Source: Mycobacterium gordonae | GTDB taxonomy: Bacteria > Actinomycetota > Actinomycetes > Mycobacteriales > Mycobacteriaceae | Direction: 5' to 3' | DNA: 64,000 bases | NCBI RefSeq assembly: GCF_002101675.1 | Contig: NZ_LQOY01000016.1 | Coordinates: 1 to 64,000, forward strand | Shown here: piece by piece, positions 54,890 through 64,000 of the stretch | Layout of the letters: each line of letters begins with the position of its first letter | How positions within the stretch are numbered: the stretch's first letter is position 1 | The notes under the pieces: generated by a model | The model's database searches: none | What the model was told of the DNA's origin: nothing | Seen by the model: only the letters and a program-made list of their open reading frames with translations | Position numbers and translations under genes: made by a program

Positions 54890-54920
54890 TATTCTCACCG
54901 TTTAGTTAATGATTATTAAC
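54890..54920 (+). promoter_or_regulatory. scoA promoter and BkaR operator 2
   Basis: A -10 box TATTCT (54890-54895) puts the transcription start near 54902, directly before GTTAAT-GATT-ATTAAC (54905-54920). Extended symmetry is AGTTAAT/ATTAACT (54904-54910, 54915-54921). Binding there would block the whole leucine-catabolic operon. The leader to ATG 54945 is about 43 bases, with GGAGG at 54928. Confidence 0.7.
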
Positions 54921-54944
54921 TGAAATCGGAGGCTCTGGCGACAA

Positions 54945-55687
54945 ATGGACAAGGTGGTGGCTACCGCCGCGGAGGCGGTCGCGGACATAACCGACGGATC
55001 GTCGCTGGCCGTCGGCGGATTCGGGCTGTGCGGCATCCCGGAGGCGTTGATCTCGGCGCTGGCCGATCTGGGCGTCACCGATCTGGAGACGGTGTCCAAC
55101 AACTGCGGTGTCGACGGCATCGGACTAGGAGTGCTGCTGCAGCACAAGCGAATCCGCCGCACCATCTCGTCATATGTCGGCGAGAATAAGGAATTCGCGC
55201 GGCAGTTCCTCTCCGGTGAACTCGAAGTGGAGCTGACCCCGCAGGGCACCCTGGCCGAACGGTTGCGGGCCGGCGGGATGGGTATCCCGGGCTTCTACAC
55301 ACCGGCCGGGGTGGGCACCCAGATCGCCGACGGTGGCCTGCCGTGGCGCTACGACGCCTCGGGCGAGGTCGCTGTCGTGTCGCCACCGAAAGAGACCCGG
55401 GAGTTCGACGGCGTCACCTATGTTCTCGAGCGGGGGATCCGCACGGACTTCGCGCTGGTGCACGCCTGGAAGGGCGACCGGCACGGCAACCTGGTGTACC
55501 GCTACGCGGCCGGCAACTTCAACCCCGAATGCGCACCGGCCGGACGGATCACCATCGCCGAGGTGGAGCACCTCGTTGAGCCCGGTGAGATCGACCCCGC
55601 CACCGTGCACACTCCGGGCGTGTTCGTGCAGCGGGTGGTGCACGTGCCCAACCCGGAGAAGCGGATTGAGAAGGAGACGGTGCGGTG

Positions 55688-55688
<1 letters not shown>
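54945..55688 (+). CDS. scoA: 3-oxoacid/itaconate CoA-transferase alpha subunit ScoA
   Basis: A 247-aa family I CoA-transferase alpha subunit. It has the VGGFGLCGIPEALI CoA-binding loop, SNNCGVDG and the GFYTPAGVGT motif. With ScoB it moves CoA from succinyl-CoA to acetoacetate; in M. tuberculosis the pair has been linked to itaconate activation and leucine catabolism. The stop forms TGATG with a 32-codon mini frame, the start of an unusual coupled chain leading to scoB. First gene of the operon under the promoter at 54890. Confidence 0.93.
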
Positions 55689-58110
<2,422 letters not shown>

Positions 58111-58111
58111 C

Positions 58112-60106
58112 ATGTTTGACACTGTCTTAGTGGCCAACCGCGGTGAGATCGCGGTGCGAGTGATCCGCACGCTGCGCCGGCTGGGTATCCGCTCCGTCGC
58201 CGTCTACAGCGACGCCGACGCCGACGCCCGCCACGTGCGCGAAGCCGACACCGCGGTACGGCTGGGACCGGCGCCGGCGCGGGAGAGCTATCTCGACATC
58301 GCGAAGGTAATCGACGCGGCGGCGCGCACCGGTGCCCAGGCGATCCATCCCGGGTACGGATTCCTCTCCGAGAAAGCGGATTTCGCTGCGGCGTGCGACC
58401 GCGCGGGAGTGGTCTTCCTGGGCCCGCCGACTCGTGCGATCGAGGTGATGGGCGACAAGATCGCCGCCAAGAACGCGGTCGCGGCATTCGACGTGCCGGT
58501 GGTGCCGGGGATCGCGCGTCCGGGGCTGACCGACGACGAACTGATTGCCGCCGCCGACGAGGTGGGCTACCCAGTGCTGGTCAAGCCGTCCGCCGGCGGT
58601 GGCGGCAAGGGCATGCGGATGGTGGAGGACCCGGCCCGGTTGCGCGACGCGTTGGTGAGCGCTCGGCGCGAGGCGGCCTCCGCATTCGGGGACGACACAC
58701 TGTTCCTGGAGCGATTCGTGCTGCGGCCCAGGCATATCGAGGTCCAGGTGCTCGCGGACACCCACGGCAATGTGGTGCATCTCGGTGAGCGGGAATGCAG
58801 CCTGCAACGACGTCATCAGAAGGTGATCGAGGAGGCGCCGTCGCCGTTGCTGGACGCCGCCACTCGGGCGCGGATCGGCGCCGCCGCGTGCGACACCGCC
58901 CGCAGCGTCGACTACGTCGGCGCCGGCACGGTCGAGTTCATCGTCTCCGCCGACCGCCCCGACGAGTTCTTCTTCATGGAGATGAACACCAGGCTGCAGG
59001 TGGAACACCCTGTCACCGAAGCGGTTACCGGGCTCGACCTCGTCGAGTGGCAGCTGCGGGTCGCCGCGGGTGAAAAGCTGGCCTTCGCGCAGGACGACAT
59101 CGAGTTGCGCGGGCACGCGATCGAAGCCCGGGTGTACGCCGAGGATCCGGCACGCGGGTTCCTGCCCACCGGCGGTCGGGTGCTGCAGGTCGTCGAGCCG
59201 TCCGGGCCGGGCGTACGGGTGGATTCCTCGCTGCGGGCCGACACGGTGGTCGGCAGCGACTACGACCCGATGCTGAGCAAGGTGATCGCGCACGCTGACG
59301 ACCGGGCGCAGGCGCTGGCCCGCCTCGATCAGGCGCTGTCGCAGACCGCAGTCCTCGGTGTGCAGACCAACATCGAGTTCCTCCGCTTTCTGCTCGCCGA
59401 CCAGCGGGTGCAGGCCGGAGATCTCGACACGGCGCTGCTGGACGAGCGGCTGGGCGACTTCGAGCCGCTGGCGGCCCCGGACGATGTGTTCGCCGCGGCC
59501 GGCCTCTATGTCCAGTGGGCTCTGCAACGGCGCAGCCGGGGCGACCTGTGGGCCAGCCCCAGCGGCTGGCGCGTCGGCGGTGCCGCCGCTGCGGTGCGCA
59601 CCGCGATGCGAACCGCGCAGCGCAGCGAGACCGTAGCGGTGCGGGGCCTGCCGGATGCGGCCGAGGTGACAGTGGGGGATGGCGAGACGCTTTCTGCGAG
59701 TGCGCAAGTCGAGGCTGGACGGTTGAGCGTGACGCTGGGTGGTGCGCGCCGGGATTACCGGTGGGCCGAGGTGGACCGGCATCTGTGGATCGCCGACGAG
59801 CGGGGCACCTGGCACATCCGGGAGGCCGAGGAACACAAGATTCACCGTGCCGCAGGGGAGCGGCCCGCTGAGGTCGTCAGCCCCATGCCCGGCAGCGTCA
59901 TTGCGGTGCAGGCCGATTCGGGCGCCGAGGTTTCGGAGGGCGACGTGGTGGTAGTCGTCGAGGCGATGAAGATGGAGCACTCGCTGACGGCACCCGTCTC
60001 CGGTCAGGTGGAGGTGTTGGTGTCCGTCGGCGATCAGGTGACGGTCGACCAGGTGTTGGCCCGGCTGGTCCCGGCCACCGAAGATGCAACTGAAGGCAAG
60101 GATTAG
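58112..60106 (+). CDS. accA1: Acyl-CoA carboxylase alpha subunit AccA1 (biotin carboxylase and BCCP)
   Basis: A 664-aa biotin-dependent carboxylase. Biotin carboxylase occupies about 1-450, with ATP grasp loop GGGGKGMR, the [14 protein letters not shown] motif and KVIEEAPSP; a linker domain follows, and the biotinyl domain ends the protein with EAMKMEH, where K620 is biotinylated. ATG 58112 is one base after the accD1 stop. An upstream in-frame extension to 57875 would lie inside accD1 and is not used. It carboxylates 3-methylcrotonyl-CoA together with AccD1. Confidence 0.95.
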   Translation: MFDTVLVANRGEIAVRVIRTLRRLGIRSVAVYSDADADARHVREADTAVRLGPAPARESYLDIAKVIDAAARTGAQAIHPGYGFLSEKADFAAACDRAGVVFLGPPTRAIEVMGDKIAAKNAVAAFDVPVVPGIARPGLTDDELIAAADEVGYPVLVKPSAGGGGKGMRMVEDPARLRDALVSARREAASAFGDDTLFLERFVLRPRHIEVQVLADTHGNVVHLGERECSLQRRHQKVIEEAPSPLLDAATRARIGAAACDTARSVDYVGAGTVEFIVSADRPDEFFFMEMNTRLQVEHPVTEAVTGLDLVEWQLRVAAGEKLAFAQDDIELRGHAIEARVYAEDPARGFLPTGGRVLQVVEPSGPGVRVDSSLRADTVVGSDYDPMLSKVIAHADDRAQALARLDQALSQTAVLGVQTNIEFLRFLLADQRVQAGDLDTALLDERLGDFEPLAAPDDVFAAAGLYVQWALQRRSRGDLWASPSGWRVGGAAAAVRTAMRTAQRSETVAVRGLPDAAEVTVGDGETLSASAQVEAGRLSVTLGGARRDYRWAEVDRHLWIADERGTWHIREAEEHKIHRAAGERPAEVVSPMPGSVIAVQADSGAEVSEGDVVVVVEAMKMEHSLTAPVSGQVEVLVSVGDQVTVDQVLARLVPATEDATEGKD

Positions 60107-60112
60107 CGAATC

Positions 60113-61279
60113 ATGACGACAACGATTCCCGCAGGGACCATTCCGAAGGAATACGAGGACCTCCGCGACACGGTGGCCGACTTCGCGCGCACCGTCGTAG
60201 CACCGGTCTCGGCCAAACACGACGAGGAGCACAGCTTCCCGTACGAGGTCGTCGCCAAGATGGGGGAGATGGGGCTGTTCGGCCTGCCCTTCCCGGAAGA
60301 GTACGGCGGCATGGGCGGTGACTACTTCGCGCTCGCGCTGGCACTGGAGGAACTCGGCAAGGTCGACCAGTCGGTGGCCATCACCCTGGAAGCCGGCGTC
60401 GGGCTGGGCGCCATGCCGATCTTCCGTTTCGGCACCGAGGAACAGAAGCAACGGTGGTTGCCGGATCTGCTGGCCGGGCGGGCGTTGGCGGGATTCGGGC
60501 TCACCGAACCGGGCGCGGGATCGGACGCCGGCAGCACCCGGACCACCGCGCGTCTCGAGGGCAATGAGTGGATCGTCAACGGCAGCAAGCAGTTCATCAC
60601 CAACTCCGGCACCGACATCACCTCGCTGGTCACCGTCACCGCCGTCACCGGCACCATCGCGGACGGCAAGAAGGAGATCTCGACCATCATCGTGCCCAAC
60701 GGCACACCGGGATTCATCGTCGAACCGACCTACAACAAGGTCGGCTGGAACGCATCGGACACCCATCCGCTGACCTTCGACGACGCGCGCGTCCCCGAGG
60801 AGAACCTGCTGGGTACCCGAGGCAAGGGCTACGCCAATTTCCTGTCGATCCTCGACGAGGGCCGCATCGCGATCGCCGCGCTGGCGACCGGGGTGGCGCA
60901 GGGCTGCGTCGACGAAAGCGTCAAGTACGCCAATGAGCGACAGTCGTTCGGCAAACCCATCAGCTCCTATCAGGCGATCAGCTTCAAGATCGCCCGCATG
61001 GAAGCCCGTGCCCACGTGGCCCGTACCGCGTACTACGACGCCGCGGCAAAGATGTTGGCGGGCAAGCCTTTCAAGAAGGAGGCGGCGATCGCCAAGATGG
61101 TCTCCTCGGAAGCGGCGATGGACAACGCGCGCGACGCGACCCAGATTCACGGCGGCTACGGCTTCATGAACGAGTACCCGGTCGCCCGTCACTACCGCGA
61201 CAGCAAGATCCTGGAGATCGGCGAAGGCACCACCGAGGTGCAGTTGATGCTGATCGCCCGGTCGCTGGGGCTGTCATGA
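60113..61279 (+). CDS. fadE19: Acyl-CoA dehydrogenase FadE19
   Basis: A 388-aa FAD-dependent acyl-CoA dehydrogenase, probably acting on isovaleryl-CoA or a branched short-chain CoA in the leucine pathway. FAD/substrate motifs [15 protein letters not shown] and [11 protein letters not shown] are present, and [10 protein letters not shown] near the C-terminus holds the glutamate that acts as base in short-chain types. ATG 60113 is 6 bases after accA1, and the stop overlaps the next gene by ATGA. Confidence 0.94.
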   Translation: MTTTIPAGTIPKEYEDLRDTVADFARTVVAPVSAKHDEEHSFPYEVVAKMGEMGLFGLPFPEEYGGMGGDYFALALALEELGKVDQSVAITLEAGVGLGAMPIFRFGTEEQKQRWLPDLLAGRALAGFGLTEPGAGSDAGSTRTTARLEGNEWIVNGSKQFITNSGTDITSLVTVTAVTGTIADGKKEISTIIVPNGTPGFIVEPTYNKVGWNASDTHPLTFDDARVPEENLLGTRGKGYANFLSILDEGRIAIAALATGVAQGCVDESVKYANERQSFGKPISSYQAISFKIARMEARAHVARTAYYDAAAKMLAGKPFKKEAAIAKMVSSEAAMDNARDATQIHGGYGFMNEYPVARHYRDSKILEIGEGTTEVQLMLIARSLGLS

Positions 61280-61833
61280 GTCCCGCCGAGCGCGAATCCC
61301 ACGACGCCGAATCGGCGCGTCGCGTCGCAGAAGTCACACTCGACGCGGAGAAGGGGGACGGCAAGCGGATAGTCCAGCGGGGTTTGTGGTTCGAGGAGTT
61401 CGAAGTCGGCACCACCTACCTGCACCGGCCGGGCCGCACCGTCACCGAGGCCGACAACGTTCTGTTCACAACGTTGACGATGAACACCCAGTCGCTGCAT
61501 CTGGATGCGGCCTGGGCCGCCGAGCAGCCAGGTTTCCGCGGTGAGCGGCTGGTGAATTCGATGTTCACGCTCTCCACGCTGGTCGGATTGTCCGTGGCGC
61601 AGCTGACGCTGGGCACGATCGTCGCCAACCTCGGCTTCTCCGAAGTGTCCTTCCCCAAGCCGGTCTTTCACGGCGACACCCTCTATGCCGAGACCGTGTG
61701 CACCGACAAGCGGGAGTCGAAAAGTCGTCCGTCTGAAGGCATCGTCACGCTGGAGCACACTGGGCGCAATCAGCACGGTGATGTGGTGGCCAGGGCGGTG
61801 CGCACCACGCTCGTGCAGAAGCGCCCGTCATGA
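61276..61833 (+). CDS. MaoC-like enoyl-CoA hydratase (Rv2499c ortholog)
   Basis: A 185-aa hotdog hydratase. The region [20 protein letters not shown] holds the N/H catalytic arrangement of this subgroup (N-x2-S-x-H-x-D in place of D-x-N-P-x-H). In M. tuberculosis Rv2499c has been reported to hydrate itaconyl-CoA and to take part in leucine catabolism. It fits the step between methylglutaconyl-CoA and HMG-CoA. It overlaps fadE19 and citE by 4 bases on each side. Confidence 0.9.
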   Translation: MSPAERESHDAESARRVAEVTLDAEKGDGKRIVQRGLWFEEFEVGTTYLHRPGRTVTEADNVLFTTLTMNTQSLHLDAAWAAEQPGFRGERLVNSMFTLSTLVGLSVAQLTLGTIVANLGFSEVSFPKPVFHGDTLYAETVCTDKRESKSRPSEGIVTLEHTGRNQHGDVVARAVRTTLVQKRPS

Positions 61834-62651
61834 GCCTGCGCGCGGCGGGGCCGGGATGGTTGTTCTGCCCGGCTGACCGTCCCGAGCGTTTCCTGAAGGC
61901 CGCCGCGGCTGCCGACGTGGTGATCCTCGACCTGGAAGACGGTGTTGCCCCGGCTGAGAAGCCGGCCGCGCGGATTGCGTTGCGGGACAATCCGTTAGAC
62001 CCGGAGCGCACCGTGGTGCGGATCAATGCGGCCGGCACCGAGGATCAGGCCCGGGATCTGGAAGCCCTGGCGGACACGGCCTACACGACGGTGATGCTGC
62101 CCAAGACGGAGTCGGCCGCTCAGGTGGCGGAGCTGGCGCCGCGCGATGTGATCGCGTTGGTGGAGACCGCGCGGGGAGCGTTGTTCGCCGCCGAGATCGC
62201 CGCCGCCGAGCGCACCGTCGGGATGATGTGGGGTGCCGAAGATCTGATCGCCACCCTGGGTGGCAGCTCCAGCCGGCGTGCGGACGGCACCTATCGTGAT
62301 GTGGCGCGCCACGTTCGCTCGACGATCCTGTTGGCGGCCAGTACCTTTGACCGTCTGGCGCTGGACGCGGTGCATCTGGACATCCGTGATGTCGAGGGCT
62401 TGCAGACCGAGGCGCTCGATGCCGTGGCGGTGGGCTTCGACGTGACCGTGTGCATCCACCCCAGCCAGGTTGACGTGGTGCGCAAGGCCTACCGGCCCAG
62501 CGACGAAACCCTGGACTGGGCGCGCCGGGTCCTCCAGGCGGCCAAGACCGAGCGCGGGGTGTTCGCGTTCGAGGGGCAGATGGTGGATTCTCCGGTGCTG
62601 CGGCACGCCGAGGCGATGCTGCGCCGGGCGGGGGAGCCCGCGCCCGAGTGA
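61830..62651 (+). CDS. citE: CitE-like lyase (HMG-CoA / citramalyl-CoA lyase; Rv2498c ortholog)
   Basis: A 273-aa TIM-barrel C-C lyase of the CitE family acting without citrate lyase partners. [11 protein letters not shown] and LVETARGAL give metal ligands, and WGAEDL is the second metal motif. The M. tuberculosis homolog has been shown to be bifunctional, cleaving (R)-HMG-CoA and (S)-citramalyl-CoA, linking leucine and itaconate use. It makes acetyl-CoA plus acetoacetate, which ScoAB can activate. ATG 61830 and stop overlap neighbours by 4 bases each. Confidence 0.93.
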   Translation: MSLRAAGPGWLFCPADRPERFLKAAAAADVVILDLEDGVAPAEKPAARIALRDNPLDPERTVVRINAAGTEDQARDLEALADTAYTTVMLPKTESAAQVAELAPRDVIALVETARGALFAAEIAAAERTVGMMWGAEDLIATLGGSSSRRADGTYRDVARHVRSTILLAASTFDRLALDAVHLDIRDVEGLQTEALDAVAVGFDVTVCIHPSQVDVVRKAYRPSDETLDWARRVLQAAKTERGVFAFEGQMVDSPVLRHAEAMLRRAGEPAPE

Positions 62652-63451
62652 GCGCGGCTGTCGTGTGGGCGCTCGTCGCCCTGGTGGAGTTCGGTGGCCT
62701 CATCGCACTGTTCGTCGTACTCGTCGTGTCCCGGAACCGGCTCACCGGCGCCAGGAATGCGCTCGAGCGGATCCAACAGAATAGACCCCGCCGTCGACGA
62801 CGGCCGGGGGTCGCCCCGCTTGCGATCAGGACCGTCTGGCGCACCACGGATTCGCTCATCAGCAAGGGAATCGGTGCCACCGTGCGCAACTCGGTTGAGG
62901 ACCTTGCCGGCTGGGCTCGGGTGGAACGTCCTGACCTGGCCAGAATGACAGCCGACGGCATCGTGGTGATCGCCTTCTCCGACATCGAAGGCTCCACCGA
63001 ACTCAACGAGGAGCTCGGCGATCGTGGCTGGGTGAAGCTCCTCGAGCGCCATAACAAGCTGATCTACAAACACGTCGACGGCCATGGCGGTCACGTGGTG
63101 AAGACGCAGGGCGACGGCTTCATGATCGCCTTTCCGGATCCGGTCAAAGCGGTGCGGTGCGGCATCGCTGTTCAGCGTGCTCTGCAGTCAGAACCCGAGC
63201 GGTGGGACCACATCCGGATCCGCATCGGCCTGCACATGGGTGAGTCGGTGCGGCGGGGCGACGACCTCTTCGGTCGCAATGTAGCCATGGCGGCGAGGGT
63301 GGCAGGCCAGGCCGGCGGAGGGGAGATCTTGGTGAGCGAGACGGTTCGGGAAGCGATTTCCTCAGCGTCCGACATCATGCTCGGGACACCGCGCGAGGTC
63401 GAACTGAAAGGACTCCGCGGCAGCCACGCGGTCTACCCTGTCGCGATCTGA
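62648..63451 (+). CDS. Class III nucleotidyl cyclase with one membrane helix
   Basis: A 267-aa protein. The N-terminal helix ([20 protein letters not shown]) anchors it, a basic linker follows, and the cyclase domain covers about 100-265. Metal ligands are D112 (FSDIEGST) and D156 (TQGDGF); K152 and D206 match adenine-selecting positions, and R217 is kept, but the usual transition-state Asn position holds A213 (NVAMAARVA). It may make cAMP poorly, or belong to a subgroup using another residue. GTG 62648 overlaps the citE stop by GTGA, so it is translated with the leucine operon. I do not recall a cyclase at this place in M. tuberculosis. Confidence 0.85.
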   Translation: MSAAVVWALVALVEFGGLIALFVVLVVSRNRLTGARNALERIQQNRPRRRRRPGVAPLAIRTVWRTTDSLISKGIGATVRNSVEDLAGWARVERPDLARMTADGIVVIAFSDIEGSTELNEELGDRGWVKLLERHNKLIYKHVDGHGGHVVKTQGDGFMIAFPDPVKAVRCGIAVQRALQSEPERWDHIRIRIGLHMGESVRRGDDLFGRNVAMAARVAGQAGGGEILVSETVREAISSASDIMLGTPREVELKGLRGSHAVYPVAI

Positions 63452-63999
63452 CGAACCTGCCGAACCCGGTCACCGATGTCCACGTTGACCTGCGCCCGGA
63501 CCGGCACGTCTCGCTGCGCGGACAATCGCGCGTTGGCGATCCTCTCGCGCGCGGGAACCGGCTCTGCCAGTTCGGCTTCCAGCATCCTGCTGATGGATTC
63601 GTCGATAAAGTCGAAAGCCCCGACGTCCGCCGGTGCCGGACCACTTCGCGCGGATGCGGTCAGAGCCGGATATCCGGCTACCGTCGGCGTCGAGGTGCGG
63701 AAGGTGACGGCGCGCGAGTACTTCGGCTGCACATCAACCACTTTGACGCGCAGCTTCTCGGCCGGTAACTCCCCGATCACCTCGCCGGTTTCGGGATCGC
63801 GAAGCGGGTCGCCCGCATCCGCCAGCACTGCGAAAACCATATCGGCCTTCGTTCCGTGCACCGAACCACGATTGATGATCAAGGTGTACTGGTCTTCCAC
63901 GCGCGCCACACTGCCGCAGATCACATCGCCATCGGCGGCGGCGGTGCGGGTCTCGGGCGCCAACTGGCGCGGCATGTGTTCGGCGCCGCTCAAGGACAA
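63433..63999 (-). CDS. Hypothetical protein with FlgT-like C-terminal fold, possibly incomplete
   Basis: The frame covers 188 codons and may continue beyond the right edge. A beta-rich middle part ([45 protein letters not shown]) resembles the FlgT C-terminal/oligonucleotide-fold repeats seen in outer-surface proteins; the rest is helical ([19 protein letters not shown]). Possible starts are TTG 63999 and ATG 63975, neither with a clear ribosome site. The 3' end overlaps the cyclase by 19 bases. Function unknown. Confidence 0.55.
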   Translation of the reverse strand: MSLSGAEHMPRQLAPETRTAAADGDVICGSVARVEDQYTLIINRGSVHGTKADMVFAVLADAGDPLRDPETGEVIGELPAEKLRVKVVDVQPKYSRAVTFRTSTPTVAGYPALTASARSGPAPADVGAFDFIDESISRMLEAELAEPVPARERIANARLSAQRDVPVRAQVNVDIGDRVRQVRQIATG

Positions 64000-64000
64000 C

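Noticed and set aside
58127..61192. Open frame of about 1020 codons antisense to accA1 and fadE19
   Set aside because: Both sense genes are complete with catalytic motifs; the antisense product has no family features.

Overview
The window is high-G+C actinobacterial DNA that I assign to the genus Mycobacterium, most likely a non-tuberculous slow grower. The reasons are a single-chain type I fatty acid synthase gene next to acpS, a complete mce operon, a mycolate reductase (cmrA), an LdtMt2-type L,D-transpeptidase, many leaderless TANNNT promoters, and a MIRU-like 53-bp tandem repeat. Gene order from about 8.8 to 62.7 kb follows the M. tuberculosis Rv2525c to Rv2498c block, as remembered rather than searched, with several insertions. 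The species cannot be named from the sequence alone.

Layout. 1-119: the 5' end of a 13E12/DUF222-type gene. 455-8547: an accessory catabolic cluster with a KshA-like Rieske oxygenase, acyl-CoA ligase, SnoaL-like protein and two small hotdog (MaoC-like) proteins in one operon, then an aldehyde dehydrogenase, a lipocalin-like (AttH/CrtC-type) protein and a second Rieske oxygenase. 8802-19732: a Tat-exported DUF1906 protein, fas (3079 aa, all seven domains with catalytic residues) and acpS. 19799-23461: a DUF2339 membrane protein and a NarL-type two-component pair, sitting between acpS and the M20 peptidase. 23490-25827: M20 peptidase, bcp peroxiredoxin and a small DUF3618 protein. 25885-32210: a DUF3556-like membrane protein, an acyltransferase, two TetR regulators, an FAD oxidoreductase and a DUF2236 oxygenase. 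32169-33631: an 11-repeat TPR protein directly abutting tRNA-Lys.

33840-46451: ldtB/lppS, then an mce operon on the minus strand (yrbEA, yrbEB, mceA to mceF, an Mce-associated protein and an MPT64/RsiV-like secreted protein) with a divergent TetR gene. 46890-52432: tRNA-His with a strong terminator, orn, a HerA-like ATPase, cmrA, an MFS transporter and an MmpS-like protein. 52500-62651: the leucine/branched-chain acid catabolic block (bkaR, fadD35, scoA, scoB, accD1, accA1, fadE19, a MaoC hydratase and citE), where nearly all genes from scoB onward overlap by 4 bp. A class III cyclase is coupled to citE by the same GTGA overlap, and a partial gene runs off the end.

How the genes work together. 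The last block can carry isovaleryl-CoA through methylcrotonyl-CoA, methylglutaconyl-CoA and HMG-CoA to acetyl-CoA plus acetoacetate, with ScoAB moving CoA. It is probably repressed by BkaR through two matching operators (GTTAAT-N4-AYTAAC) at 53163 and 54905. fas and acpS supply long-chain acyl-CoA precursors and the phosphopantetheinylation fas needs, and cmrA completes mycolate synthesis further along. The most unusual features are the relay of overlapping stop/start codons through the MIRU-like repeat between scoA and scoB, the mce operon placed between two tRNA-linked loci, back-to-back leaderless promoters at 23469-23482, and the uncharacterised Rieske/hotdog cluster at the left end.
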